Positions 9,217 to 17,451 are shown, counted from the stretch's first letter. The stretch: DNA of 58,455 nucleotides from an uncultured bacterium (GCA_902760645.1 CACWHC010000018.1:1-58455), one strand, 5' to 3'. The notes: generated from the letters alone by a model not told the origin. A program made the numbers and translations.

Positions 9217-9241
9217 TTTTTGTGTTATGAAATACTCCAAT

Positions 9242-9298
9242 CCGGAGGTTACTGTGTATTAACAGTATTTTTGCATTATGCACCTCCGGTTTTTTTTA
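9242..9298 (+). terminator. Two-tier terminator closing head module
   Basis: CCGGAGGT (9242-9249) pairs with ACCTCCGG (9282-9289), with a nine-base T-run after it. The loop holds a second hairpin, TACTGT/ACAGTA (9250-9267). It marks the left border of accessory block A. Confidence 0.85.
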
Positions 9299-9382
9299 TT
9301 TTTAGAAACAAAATCGGATATTGTCAGTTAAATACGGCAAAATCAGGCTGAATTTTTTGGTAATTGAAATATGGAGGCTAAA

Positions 9383-10623
9383 ATGGAATTAAATAAGAAA
9401 CTACAAAGAATATTAGAAAATGAAAATTTGACAAAGGGAAAAAAGGCAGAGGAAATCAAAAAATATTTTAAGCAAGAGCGTATGTTTTTTGATTTAAAGT
9501 TGTGGATGTATTTACTTAAATTATTCGCAGGAGAGCTTTTAATACTTATAAGTTCAGTTTTTCCTGCAAGTATGTCAGGAAAACTAAGTTACGCTGCTTT
9601 AGAAAATTTATTGACAAAGAATATCGGACGAAAGATTGCAAAAAGTGTATCAAATAATGTTTCGACCGGAGTTGTATCAGGAAGTATTTTAGGTGCCGGA
9701 GAAGGCTTGTCAAATGATAAAAATGTCGGACTAACAACAATTGAGGATGGAATATTGTTGGGTTTATATGGGGGAATACTTGGGAGTACAACATCATACA
9801 TAGAAAGATATTTGCGGGGTATAAAACTAAAATCGTTCGGTGATATTGATAAGTTATCAAGAGAATTGAGAAAAAAATATTTTAAAAGTGCAAAGAAATT
9901 TTATAAGGATTATATTCAGGATATTGTAATATATAAAGATGGTAAGATTATATTTTCAAAGAGAGGTGTGCTTGAAGTATTAAAGTGGAATCCTAAAAAA
10001 GCACAATATTTCCCTGAATTAGTAAATGATTTAAAAAATGCACAGTTTAATCATACAGGACCAAATATAGAGCCAAAGAAAGCGGGAAAGGTCAAAAGCT
10101 ATGATGTATATATCGGTAAATATGGAAGTTATAAAATTGAAAATCTTTCAGATAATGTAACTCGTAGGTACTATTTCACAAATGATCGTTTCACCAGTGG
10201 GGATACGGCTACTAGCCGGTCCCATAGTAAAACGACCATTCAAGAGTTCACAAATTCCGGAAAAAGCGTCGGAACTTACAGTGACTCTAATCACATTATA
10301 AATGATAATTCCGAAAATTTCAACCCTAATTTTACGAATTATGACAAAAATAATACAAATATACCTACGGGTAATGCTGCAGACTTGCGAGATTATAGTA
10401 CTAAAAATCCAAATGAAGAACGAAGCATATCTTCTGATATTCTTGCAGGACACAGTACGCAAATCCTGATTACGGATTTCCCGTAACGTGGGAAATAAGA
10501 GAGAAAAAGAAAAAGTATCCTCCGTCATATTTTGAATTGTATGAGGTAGTTGAGGATATAGTAGTATCTTTGTTGGATGATTTCATACGCTTTATGGGAT
10601 ATGACGAAGTACATAAATTATAA
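9383..10623 (+). pseudogene. Frameshifted payload protein, LPD3-like region plus constant C-terminal domain
   Basis: The ATG at 9383 follows ATGGAGGCTAAA. The open frame gives 367 residues and stops at 10486. It holds a hydrophobic Gly-rich segment (about residues 70-135, GVVSGSILGAGEGL...GLYGGILG) of the type seen in polymorphic-toxin-like phage proteins, then a region with IVIYKDGKIIFSKRGVLEVL that resembles, weakly, the LPD3/barnase-like 'polyvalent protein' domain, then a Ser/Asn-rich linker shared with the M15 gene (10193-10350). From about 10452, another frame continues with QYANPDYGFPVTWEIREKKK to GYDEVHKL and stop at 10623, almost identical to the C-terminus of the gene at 19110. A small deletion near 10450 therefore separated payload from its C-terminal domain. 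It may still be expressed as a truncated protein. Confidence 0.7.
10193..10350 (+). repeat. Linker repeat copy 1 (partner at 17088-17246)
   Basis: About 155 bp encoding a Ser/Thr/Asn-rich linker (SGDTAT..SHS...IQEFTNSGK.VGTY..., then NSENFN.NFTNYDKN). It is nearly repeated at 17088-17246 with scattered substitutions. Both copies are in frame in payload genes with unrelated N-termini, so this segment could serve as a recombination site between payload genes. Confidence 0.8.
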
Positions 10624-10670
10624 GAAAGATAATAGCAAATCTGTAAGAATTTTTAAATATAAGTAGTTAA

Positions 10671-10697
10671 ATACAGCTTGTATAAGCTGTATTTTTT
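10671..10697 (+). terminator. Terminator in front of lipase-like gene
   Basis: ATACAGCTT (10671-10679) pairs with AAGCTGTAT (10684-10692), ending in six T's. The following GGTAATTGAA then leads to the next ribosome site. A weaker relative of the same arrangement lies at 9330-9360 before the previous payload gene, so payload cassettes seem to carry their own leading terminator. Confidence 0.75.
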
Positions 10698-10720
10698 GGT
10701 AATTGAAAAAGGAGGTAAAA

Positions 10721-11632
10721 GTGGAATTACCTAAAAATGATATATATGTAAAATTATTAGAATTAGCGACTAATCTGAACGATAAACCCGATCCCCAAAA
10801 AGGAAAAATCGGATGCAATTTGAAAGTGGGTGCAAAAATTAAAATTGATGAAAGCATATCAGACAGCTATGAAGAACTTCCTGAAAACTATTATGTTGTT
10901 AAAAAAATCTTTAAAGAGAAAAATGGATTATTAGCAATAATTGTAGAGCGTGAGTATGAGGATGAAAGTGGGAATGCCCAAAAGGAAGGAATATTAGCTT
11001 TAGGCGGTTCATTTTCAGTAAAAGAACCATATAAAAATCCTGTTGAGTGGTATAAAGATTGGGTGTTGAATAATGCAAAAATAGCTTTGAATAAAATACC
11101 CCCACAATTTTATACGGCATTAGGAATATTGGATAAGTATAAAGCAGAATATAATATTAAATCGATAACCGGATTTTCATTGGGGGCAGTACTTGGCGGA
11201 ATGTTAGCAAAGTTTAATCGGCACAGTGATGTAAACGCATATCTATATAATGGCGGATTGCCTGTAGAATTGGGAAAAGTATTGAAAAAAGTGTACGATG
11301 CTCAGATAAATCCTGATAGCTCTAATATATTAACAATGCTGACCCAAGGAGATTTGCTGACAAATTTAATAACAATAGAAAGAGGTTCGGGAATATTTTT
11401 ATCCGGCAGAGAAGAAAAAATTCATTGTGGACATGAAATTAGTAGTCACAGGAAATTGACCGCATCTGATTATACTGAGATAATTCAAAAAGGTTCAATT
11501 TCGACAGATGAACTTTCAACTGCGATAGATAAAACATCTGCAGGTGTTAGTGTTCAATTAAATATTCCGTTGCCGAATAAACCATATAAGAAAAAGCTAT
11601 CTGAAATTGAGGATGAAAAAATAATGAAATAA
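10721..11632 (+). CDS. Lipase-like alpha/beta hydrolase, copy 1 (C-terminal domain lost)
   Basis: 303 residues from a GTG start 5 bases after AAAGGAGG. The centre carries the nucleophile elbow GFSLG (Gly151-Gly155, Ser153), preceded by KYNIKSIT and followed by the helix AVLGGMLAKF and an AYLYNGGLP strand-turn, as in Lipase_3/Mbeg1-type (DUF2974-like) hydrolases. It is a clear paralogue of the protein at 19110, but it ends at KIMK, while a relic of the constant C-terminal domain (DDFVRFMG then stop) lies just past its stop at 11642-11668. I infer a displaced payload module that would act on membrane lipids. No signal peptide is present. The secreted protein gene at 11738 follows. Confidence 0.65.
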   Translation: MELPKNDIYVKLLELATNLNDKPDPQKGKIGCNLKVGAKIKIDESISDSYEELPENYYVVKKIFKEKNGLLAIIVEREYEDESGNAQKEGILALGGSFSVKEPYKNPVEWYKDWVLNNAKIALNKIPPQFYTALGILDKYKAEYNIKSITGFSLGAVLGGMLAKFNRHSDVNAYLYNGGLPVELGKVLKKVYDAQINPDSSNILTMLTQGDLLTNLITIERGSGIFLSGREEKIHCGHEISSHRKLTASDYTEIIQKGSISTDELSTAIDKTSAGVSVQLNIPLPNKPYKKKLSEIEDEKIMK

Positions 11633-11719
11633 ATATAACAGATGATTTCGTCCGATTTATGGGATAATGTAGAAATTAATACTGTTAAATGCATATTGCA
11701 ATATTATTAATTAATTAGT
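11531..11719 (+). repeat. 189-bp direct repeat, copy 1 (copy 2 at 13187-13377)
   Basis: The last 102 bases of the lipase gene, its C-terminal-domain relic and the shared promoter/scar segment recur at 13187-13377 with only a few changes. The pair brackets the Kelch-like gene, so recombination between the copies would excise it. Confidence 0.9.
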
Positions 11720-11724
11720 ACACT
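11696..11724 (+). promoter_or_regulatory. Predicted sigma-70 promoter within scar repeat
   Basis: TTGCAA (11696-11701), 17-base spacer, TACACT (11719-11724). The -35 box is made from the codons for the last residues of the shared '...LQYY' toxin end, and the promoter points into the gene at 11738. Five such copies precede five secreted-protein genes. Confidence 0.55.
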
Positions 11725-11737
11725 AATGTAAGTAATT

Positions 11738-13165
11738 ATGAATATGAAGTATCATTTTTTATTAAAAATATTGTTATTATTTAGCATATTTGTATCATAT
11801 CCGCAAAATGTATTGTCCAAAGAATTTAGAGGACGATTTGTTAGTGTCGGTACATTGCAATATTATCCGGATACTTTAACCAGACTGAAAGACGGACGTA
11901 TACTTCTTTCATTAAAAGGTTTTAATTTCCAAATTTATAATCAGAAAACGAAGAAATTAGAAAAGACAAATCAGCCGAAATATGAAAGAGATTATGTCAG
12001 ACCTATTGTATTAAATGACGGTAGGGTTTTTATTCCTGGTGTGTCTATTGATTATTACGAAAGTGTAGACTATATGAAATCACAGGAGGGTTCTGAGTAT
12101 GCAGAAATATATAATCCTGTGACTGATACATATACCCGGGGTGCAAAAATGAACATTCCCCGTTTTAGATTTGGAGTGTCAAAACTTCATGACGGCAGGT
12201 TGCTTATAACAAACGGGTATCATCCTGACAGAACAAAGCTTCGTTTAGAGCCAAGATTAGAAACGGATGTGGATTTTAAATTAGGTGATGAGGTTCGTTT
12301 TGACTATGTCGAAGATGCCGTAAAATCAGAAATATATGATCCGGATACGGATACATATACATTAGGTCCAGATACAAGTATATATAAAAAACGTAAACCA
12401 ATGTCTAAGCCTGAATTGCCAAAGGATGCAGAAAAACAGGCTAACAATTCGAATAAGCCGATATTATTGGAATTGGATAATAGTTCAACGGATAAATATT
12501 CAGCATCCGATATTCGTTCAAAATTTCCGGACTTGCATAAAAAGCCGAAGAATTCGCCTAAACCTATTTACACATCATATATAAATCATTCATTAGGCTG
12601 CGGATTTACAACAACTTTAAGTAATGGAAAAGTTTTGGTATTAGCTGATTCTAATTTTTCTGAGTTATATAATCCGGATACAAATTCTTTTGAGTTGATA
12701 AAGAATAATATACCGGGTATGTCTATACCTTTGAATTTCGAGTTATTTTTACCTGATTTTTTGTTGCCCGATAATCGTGTATTTATACCAAACTTGGAAA
12801 TTAAAGAAAATGGGCGTAAATTTTTTATATATGATCCTGTAACAAATAAATACTCATTAACAAGTGGTATGGGGCATAGTGCATCGTGGAACCATAATGG
12901 TTTCGTGGTTTTAAAGGATGGACGTATTTTGTTATACGGCGGCTTGTCGTGTGGGGATTATATAAACGGTTGTAGTTATTACAGAAATATGACAATATAC
13001 GATCCAAAGACGGACAAATTTGTTCCCGTGAGCAGCAAAGTTCCCAAAAACACGGTAATAGTGAAAGGAATAAGTTTGGATAACGGGGATGTGTTTTTTA
13101 TTACGCAATCATTATCCGTATGGAAACAAAAATCGTACGGTTTAATATTAAAAATTAAAGAATAG
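11738..13165 (+). CDS. Secreted Kelch-like beta-propeller protein, copy 1
   Basis: 475 residues with a signal peptide (hydrophobic LLKILLLFSIFVSY, likely cleavage near VLSKEF). Repeating blades have the pattern LKDGRILL...F-x-IYNxxTKK, LNDGRVFIPG...YAEIYNPVTDTYT, LHDGRLLITNGY...SEIYDPDTDTYT, with more near the C-terminus (LKDGRILLYGG...MTIYDPKTDKFV), as in Kelch/galactose-oxidase-type propellers. A charged, Lys/Pro-rich insert (about residues 220-280) interrupts the propeller; the paralogue at 17484 has a different charged insert in the same region. It is presumably periplasmic or surface-exposed. Within block A I suggest an immunity or surface-modifying role, without direct evidence. Confidence 0.65.
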   Translation: MNMKYHFLLKILLLFSIFVSYPQNVLSKEFRGRFVSVGTLQYYPDTLTRLKDGRILLSLKGFNFQIYNQKTKKLEKTNQPKYERDYVRPIVLNDGRVFIPGVSIDYYESVDYMKSQEGSEYAEIYNPVTDTYTRGAKMNIPRFRFGVSKLHDGRLLITNGYHPDRTKLRLEPRLETDVDFKLGDEVRFDYVEDAVKSEIYDPDTDTYTLGPDTSIYKKRKPMSKPELPKDAEKQANNSNKPILLELDNSSTDKYSASDIRSKFPDLHKKPKNSPKPIYTSYINHSLGCGFTTTLSNGKVLVLADSNFSELYNPDTNSFELIKNNIPGMSIPLNFELFLPDFLLPDNRVFIPNLEIKENGRKFFIYDPVTNKYSLTSGMGHSASWNHNGFVVLKDGRILLYGGLSCGDYINGCSYYRNMTIYDPKTDKFVPVSSKVPKNTVIVKGISLDNGDVFFITQSLSVWKQKSYGLILKIKE

Positions 13166-13186
13166 TAAGTAGGTATAAATTTTTTC

Positions 13187-13288
13187 AAAACATCTGCAGG
13201 TGTTAGTGTTCAATTAAATATTACGTTGCCGAATAAACCATATAAGAAAAAGCTATCTGAAATTGAGGATGAAAAAATAATGAAATAA
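13187..13288 (+). pseudogene. Duplicated 3' end of lipase-like gene
   Basis: These 102 bases repeat the last 33 codons and stop of the gene at 10721 (KTSAGVSVQLNI...EDEKIMK), with one visible substitution (CCG to ACG). There is no start codon or ribosome site in front. It belongs to repeat copy 2 (13187-13377) and shows that this block has been rearranged by duplication. Confidence 0.9.
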
Positions 13289-13377
13289 ATATAACAGATG
13301 ATTTCGTCCGATTTATGGGATAATATGTAGAAATTAATACTGTTAAATGTATATTGCAATATTATTAATTAATTGGT
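13187..13377 (+). repeat. 189-bp direct repeat, copy 2
   Basis: Second copy of 11531-11719, differing at a few positions (for example a two-base insertion near 13322). It carries the lipase 3' remnant and the promoter for the next gene. Confidence 0.9.
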
Positions 13378-13382
13378 AAAAT
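13354..13382 (+). promoter_or_regulatory. Predicted promoter within scar repeat
   Basis: TTGCAA (13354-13359), 17-base spacer, TAAAAT (13377-13382), placed about 20 bases before the ATG at 13402, with AGGAGC as ribosome site. Confidence 0.55.
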
Positions 13383-13401
13383 TAATATAATAGGAGCAGA
13401 A

Positions 13402-14001
13402 ATGAAGAAAGTAATCTTTTCAGTATTAGTAATAATTGTAGTCATATTATGCAGTTTTGCAGTACTTTGTTTTCAGAGTCCAAAAACGTTACCTGACGGA
13501 ACAATAGAAATTGATTTTATGAAAGACCGACCAAATTGGTTGGCATCAAGAATTTTGTATAATTATGTATTAAAAAAACTTGACAAAACTCCAAAAGAGG
13601 CAAAGGAATTTGCAAATATTGAGCCAAAATATGTTGCGGCATATTTTGTTGACTTGAATAACGATGGTAAAAAAGAAATTATAGGATATGTTGGTTCTAC
13701 GTTCTATATGGGTTCAGCAGGTTATTCATTATTTATATTGCAAAAAAAGGCTGAAAGATATGAAGACATTGCAGGTTTCATAAATTTTGAACCTCTCAAA
13801 AATTTATATGTTACAAATAGAATATTTAATGGTTATAAAGTCATTGTATATTATGGTTCAGTAGCATTCAAATTTAGTAAGCTTACGGTTTACTATAATG
13901 GTCAATTATATTTTTCTCGGGATACATTGAAATTATTTGAGGAATATATGAGGGATTTTGCTAATTATGATGTATCTGAAATAACTGACATTAAGGAATA
14001 A
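13402..14001 (+). CDS. Small exported protein, paralogue A
   Basis: 199 residues with an N-terminal hydrophobic signal or anchor (IFSVLVIIVVILCSFAVLCF). The first ~65 residues (through SRILYNYVLK) are almost identical to the next gene, after which the two diverge steadily while keeping FVDLN(N/D)DGKKEIIG, an EF-hand/FG-GAP-like Asp-rich loop, and the S(T/S)FY(M/I)GSAG motif. I do not recognise a named family. The conserved export region with variable remainder, and a position after a toxin scar, resemble the immunity-type genes of block B; that reading is an inference. Confidence 0.6.
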   Translation: MKKVIFSVLVIIVVILCSFAVLCFQSPKTLPDGTIEIDFMKDRPNWLASRILYNYVLKKLDKTPKEAKEFANIEPKYVAAYFVDLNNDGKKEIIGYVGSTFYMGSAGYSLFILQKKAERYEDIAGFINFEPLKNLYVTNRIFNGYKVIVYYGSVAFKFSKLTVYYNGQLYFSRDTLKLFEEYMRDFANYDVSEITDIKE

Positions 14002-14081
14002 ATATTAATTTATATGTATCGTATAGATAAGCAAGGTGTATTTGCATCTTGCTAAAAAGTTCATGAAAAAGGAGGTTAAAA

Positions 14082-14129
14082 ATGAGTGTAGAAATTAATA
14101 CTGTTAAATGCATATTGCAATATTATTAA
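14082..14129 (+). pseudogene. 15-codon toxin scar, copy A
   Basis: A perfect start signal (AAAAAGGAGGTTAAAA then ATG) opens a reading frame of only 15 codons, MSVEINTVKCILQYY, then stop. The start resembles that of the payload gene at 19110 (same AAAAAGGAGGTTAAAAATGAGTG, MSEEI), and the end resembles that of the muramidase fragment at 17233 (KCLQYY). It looks like a payload gene whose middle was deleted. A 9-bp stem hairpin (14030-14053) lies upstream. Confidence 0.6.
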
Positions 14130-14143
14130 TTAATTGGTAAAAT
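14115..14143 (+). promoter_or_regulatory. Predicted promoter within scar repeat
   Basis: TTGCAA (14115-14120), 17-base spacer, TAAAAT (14138-14143), identical in layout to 13354-13382. Confidence 0.55.
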
Positions 14144-14162
14144 TAATATAACAGGAGCAAAA

Positions 14163-14738
14163 ATGAAGAAAGCAATCTTTTCAGTATTAGTAATAATTGT
14201 AGTTATGTTTTGCAGTTTTGCAGTACATTGTTTTCAGAGTCCAAAAACGTTACCTGACGGAACAATAGAAATTGATTTTATGAAAGACCGACCTAATTGG
14301 TTGGCATCAAGAATTTTGTATAATTATGTATTAAAAGAAGTTAAGATGAGTCCAAAAGAGGCAAAGGATGCCAATATAGTTCCGAGTGCTGTAAAGGCTT
14401 ATTTCGTAGATTTAAATGATGATGGTAAAAAAGAGATTATTGGGATAGTGAATTCAAGTTTTTATATTGGGTCGGCAGGTCATTCTTTAATAGTAATGGA
14501 AGGAAACTTTTCTGCCTTAAAGGATATTACTTTATATTTGTCATTTGCACCTCAAGATAAGTTCTATGTCAGTACAAATAAAACAAGTGGTTATAGGGAT
14601 ATAAAATATACATTTTCGCATTCCTGTATATCAGCTTTTGTGGAAGCTAAATATACGAATGGATATTATTACTCAAAACAAGCATATGATGCATTTAAAA
14701 AATCTTTGTCTGATTATTCTTGTTTTACAAGCGAGTAA
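14163..14738 (+). CDS. Small exported protein, paralogue B
   Basis: 191 residues, tandem paralogue of the previous gene with the same signal/anchor and N-terminal 65 residues, the same AYFVDLNDDGKKEIIG loop and FYIGSAGHSL, but a different C-terminal third (YVSTNKTSGYRDIKYTFSHS...). The two genes have matching 5' flanks (scar repeat, promoter, AGGAGCA). The divergence pattern suggests either diversification of a specificity region or replacement by recombination at the conserved 5' part. Function unknown. Confidence 0.6.
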   Translation: MKKAIFSVLVIIVVMFCSFAVHCFQSPKTLPDGTIEIDFMKDRPNWLASRILYNYVLKEVKMSPKEAKDANIVPSAVKAYFVDLNDDGKKEIIGIVNSSFYIGSAGHSLIVMEGNFSALKDITLYLSFAPQDKFYVSTNKTSGYRDIKYTFSHSCISAFVEAKYTNGYYYSKQAYDAFKKSLSDYSCFTSE

Positions 14739-14827
14739 TTTTTGCCAGCCAAAATATTTTTTGTATAAAATACCAAGCAAGGTGTATTTACATCTTGCTA
14801 AAAAGTTCATGAAAAAGGAGGTTAAAA

Positions 14828-14875
14828 ATGAGTGTAGAAATTAATACTGTTAAATGCATGTTGCAATATTATTAA
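14828..14875 (+). pseudogene. 15-codon toxin scar, copy B
   Basis: Same structure as 14082-14129: AAAAAGGAGG, ATG, then MSVEINTVKCMLQYY and stop. A hairpin with the same AGCAAGGTG/CATCTTGCT stem lies upstream at about 14774-14797. The ORF is too short to be a functional payload. Confidence 0.6.
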
Positions 14876-14889
14876 TTAATTGGTAAAGT
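14861..14889 (+). promoter_or_regulatory. Predicted promoter within scar repeat
   Basis: TTGCAA (14861-14866), 17-base spacer, TAAAGT (14884-14889); the -10 is weaker than in the previous copies. Points into 14908. Confidence 0.45.
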
Positions 14890-14907
14890 AATAATACTGG
14901 AGTGGAA

Positions 14908-16173
14908 ATGAAGAAATTTTTAATATTTATATTTTTTATTTTGATTTCAATAAATAGTTCTTTTGCGGTTGATTATAGCCGGTTTGATTTAAAAGATATA
15001 AATTCCGTAAATAATGCGGTTAAAGTTTATCAGGAGGAATATAAGGACAGAAAAGGGACAAAAGAAGCCGAAGAAGAATATAATAGATTTTTAGAATTTT
15101 ATTATAATTTTATAAATATTCAAAATACACAGTTATTATTTGATTTTAAAACCTATAGGAAATCTTATCAAAAACAAGCTCAAAAATATGCAAAAGAATA
15201 TTATAAGTATGGTTTAAATGTACAATTTGATGAGGGTGAATTTTTTGTAACCAAAAGTAATAAATATTTATATTCGAAATTTAAATCTTATTTGCCTAAA
15301 CCATTATCTGATATGATAAAGTTTGAGCGGTATTATGATAAAAGGCGAATATCTGATGCAAGGTATGTAATGCCCAAATCCCGTTTGCGCCATGAAATAA
15401 GATATTACAATAATTTCAAAAATAAATATCCTCAGTATTCTGCCGATTATGATATTGACAGTATAATAAAATCTCTTGAAGAAGATTTAAAATCTTATCC
15501 TTTGGTACATTACTCTTCTAATAGAAAGTTTCCAATAGATTTTTTTAAAATTTTGGATAAAGAATTAGAAGATATAGATGTTGTTCCAAAAGCAATAAAA
15601 CTTTTCCAAAATGAATTTAAAGATAAAAAAGGTTCAAAAGAGGCTGATGAATCTTATGAGTATGATTTATGCTTTTTTATTAAGAAAATCACGGAAGAAC
15701 CGAATGAAAAAATAAAGAAAGATTATGAGCGTTATATAAAATTTGCAAAATATTCAAATTATGATAAAACAGGTGTTGGATATAAAGATGGGGAAATACA
15801 AATTTCATATCCAAAAATAGCAGATATGCTGAATCAAAAATATCATAAGTATGGGTATACGATTTATTTTAATGATAAAAATGATTTAAGTGTATATGTA
15901 AGTCCAAAATACATTTATGAGCAAGTCGGTCAATATTTGTCGAAACCTTATCAGGAGTATTTAGAATATAATTTTAGTATTGAGGATAGAAATATAATTA
16001 AGGATGGAGTTTATGTAATTTCCGAAAGTGAAATAAAGTCAATTTTAGATTTTTATAAAGATTTTGAAAATAAATATCCGGACGGACCAAGTGTATATCA
16101 CGAAATTTCTAAGTACGAAAAAGCGCTAAAATGTTATCCTAGCGCTGATTATTGGTGCGATAAGTATAAGTAA
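14908..16173 (+). CDS. Secreted two-repeat helical protein, unknown function
   Basis: 421 residues from ATG 14908 (CTGGAG upstream; an in-frame GTG at 14902 is too close to it). The signal peptide FLIFIFFILISINSSFA has a clean Ala-x-Ala-type end before VDYSRF. The mature protein holds two homologous halves of about 200 residues: each begins with a V-x-K-A-[IV]-K-[VL]-[YF]-Q-x-E-[YF]-K-D-[RK]-K-G-[TS]-K-E-A-[ED]-E block and ends with a [FK]-[YK]-x-[FK]-x-N-K-Y-P segment, indicating an internal duplication. It is rich in Tyr and Lys. It sits in block A behind the same scar/promoter repeat as its neighbours. I do not recognise the family. Confidence 0.65.
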   Translation: MKKFLIFIFFILISINSSFAVDYSRFDLKDINSVNNAVKVYQEEYKDRKGTKEAEEEYNRFLEFYYNFINIQNTQLLFDFKTYRKSYQKQAQKYAKEYYKYGLNVQFDEGEFFVTKSNKYLYSKFKSYLPKPLSDMIKFERYYDKRRISDARYVMPKSRLRHEIRYYNNFKNKYPQYSADYDIDSIIKSLEEDLKSYPLVHYSSNRKFPIDFFKILDKELEDIDVVPKAIKLFQNEFKDKKGSKEADESYEYDLCFFIKKITEEPNEKIKKDYERYIKFAKYSNYDKTGVGYKDGEIQISYPKIADMLNQKYHKYGYTIYFNDKNDLSVYVSPKYIYEQVGQYLSKPYQEYLEYNFSIEDRNIIKDGVYVISESEIKSILDFYKDFENKYPDGPSVYHEISKYEKALKCYPSADYWCDKYK

Positions 16174-16248
16174 TATATTAACCTAATAATAATTAAAAAC
16201 ATTAGAATAAAGTATTTGTTAATTATTTCTAATGAGTAAATATTAAGT

Positions 16249-16280
16249 AATAAGCATTGATTAATTCAGTGCTTATTTTT
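16249..16280 (+). terminator. Terminator before M15 peptidase gene
   Basis: AATAAGCATTGA (16249-16260) pairs with TCAGTGCTTATT (16266-16277, one G-U), followed by T's to 16280. Another example of a terminator leading a payload cassette. Confidence 0.75.
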
Positions 16281-16304
16281 GTGTAGCAGAGAAAGGATAA
16301 AATA

Positions 16305-17261
16305 ATGACAGAATTAGGACAAAACAGCGGTGTAAAAATTTTTTGGACACCGGAAGAAGTGTATGAACATCTAAAATCTTTACCTAAGGGGCAAAAATTA
16401 GAAATTAAAATTCCAAATATTTATTGTACAGAGAATTTTATGTGGAATGAATTATTAGAAACTGGTAAACGACAGATATCTTTGCCAAGTTTGGAAATTT
16501 TGCGTAATTTAAAATCAATTGCAGAAATATTACAGGTATATAGAGATATTTTAGGAAAATTAATAATTATAAATTCAGGTTGGCGAACTCCTTCAGAACA
16601 ACAAAAACTTATAAATATGTATAAAAGAGGGGAATTATCTAACATGCCATCAGAAACAAGTTTACATCTTGAGGGTTTGGCATTGGATGTTACGGTAAAA
16701 GGTATGCCTCAATCCGTGTTTCAATCATTGGTTAATGATACTCTGATAGGAGAGGCAGAGTTAACTGATCCTACGTATACCCATATAGGCTTGCCTCACT
16801 ATTCTAAAGGTTACTTAAAACGTAATAATATATATAGTGATTATATTTACAGAAATCCATATATTGATGTAAGCAAATTATCTTCTGTAGAATCAGATAA
16901 AATTATAAAAAGAATGGAACCAAAGTATTGGAAAAAAGTTCCATCAACATTTAATTCGGGAAAGAGCCAAAAATTGTTTTCAGGTAAATTGAGTACTGAT
17001 ATATATATTAATCCAGAGCAATCTGAGTCTGTAAATAATACAAATACACCAGTTAATAAAAATAATTTTACAAATAATCATTCCATCAGTGGGGATACGG
17101 CTACTGGCCAGTCCCATAGTGGAATGATCATTCAAGAGTTCACAAATTCTGGGAAAAACGTCGGAACTTACCGTGACTCTATGAATATTACAAATGATAA
17201 TTCCGAAAATTTCAACACTAATTTTACGAATTATGACAAAAACATTAGAAAAATTTTTTGA
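16305..17261 (+). CDS. M15-type D-Ala-D-Ala peptidase payload
   Basis: 318 residues. The M15A/Peptidase_M15_3 core is complete: SGWRTPSEQQ (Ser91 on), the zinc/catalytic SLHLEGLALDV (His121, Asp128) and YTHIGLPHY (His160). Such enzymes cut peptidoglycan stem peptides. There is no signal peptide, so export would need lysis or virion delivery. After the catalytic domain comes a spacer and then the Ser/Asn-rich linker shared with the gene at 9383. The frame ends at YDKNIRKIF, within an A/T homopolymer region, where another frame continues into a muramidase-like segment (17233). The constant C-terminal domain is missing, so I read this as a displaced payload module. Confidence 0.75.
   Translation: MTELGQNSGVKIFWTPEEVYEHLKSLPKGQKLEIKIPNIYCTENFMWNELLETGKRQISLPSLEILRNLKSIAEILQVYRDILGKLIIINSGWRTPSEQQKLINMYKRGELSNMPSETSLHLEGLALDVTVKGMPQSVFQSLVNDTLIGEAELTDPTYTHIGLPHYSKGYLKRNNIYSDYIYRNPYIDVSKLSSVESDKIIKRMEPKYWKKVPSTFNSGKSQKLFSGKLSTDIYINPEQSESVNNTNTPVNKNNFTNNHSISGDTATGQSHSGMIIQEFTNSGKNVGTYRDSMNITNDNSENFNTNFTNYDKNIRKIF
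17088..17246 (+). repeat. Linker repeat copy 2 (partner at 10193-10350)
   Basis: Second copy of the Ser/Asn-rich linker-coding repeat, in frame at the end of the M15 gene. It sits exactly at the junction with the muramidase-like fragment, supporting a role as recombination point. Confidence 0.8.
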
Positions 17262-17451
17262 AGATTTAGGATTTAGAGAATCCTGTGGTGATTATAAAGT
17301 CGTCAATAATATAGGTTTTCTTGGGAAATATCAAATGGGTGAATCTGCATTAGTAGATGCCTGTTATTATAATAGGAAACCTTCTGGTAATTATAATAAT
17401 GATTGGAGTAAATGTTTTACTATTTATACCAAATGCTTGCAATATTATTAA
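17233..17451 (+). pseudogene. Truncated lysozyme/transglycosylase-like fragment
   Basis: 72 codons reading FFEDLGFRESCGDYKVV, then NIGFLGKYQMGESALVDACYY, the start of a lysozyme-fold hydrolase (catalytic Glu in RES, GKYQ-GE-AL pattern). It breaks off after NNDWS and ends in FTIYTKCLQYY. There is no ribosome site at ATG 17233. It is out of frame with the M15 gene, which it overlaps by 29 bases, so it may once have been fused to it. Its KCLQYY end matches the end of the 15-codon scars at 14082 and 14828. Confidence 0.65.

Noticed and set aside
9383-10486. Tape-measure protein
   Set aside because: Too short, not a long coiled coil, and its C-terminal domain is shared with a lipase-like gene.
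14740-14850. 68-codon ORF overlapping the scar region (14638-14844)
   Set aside because: It runs in a different frame through the end of the exported-protein gene, a hairpin and a ribosome site; not a gene.
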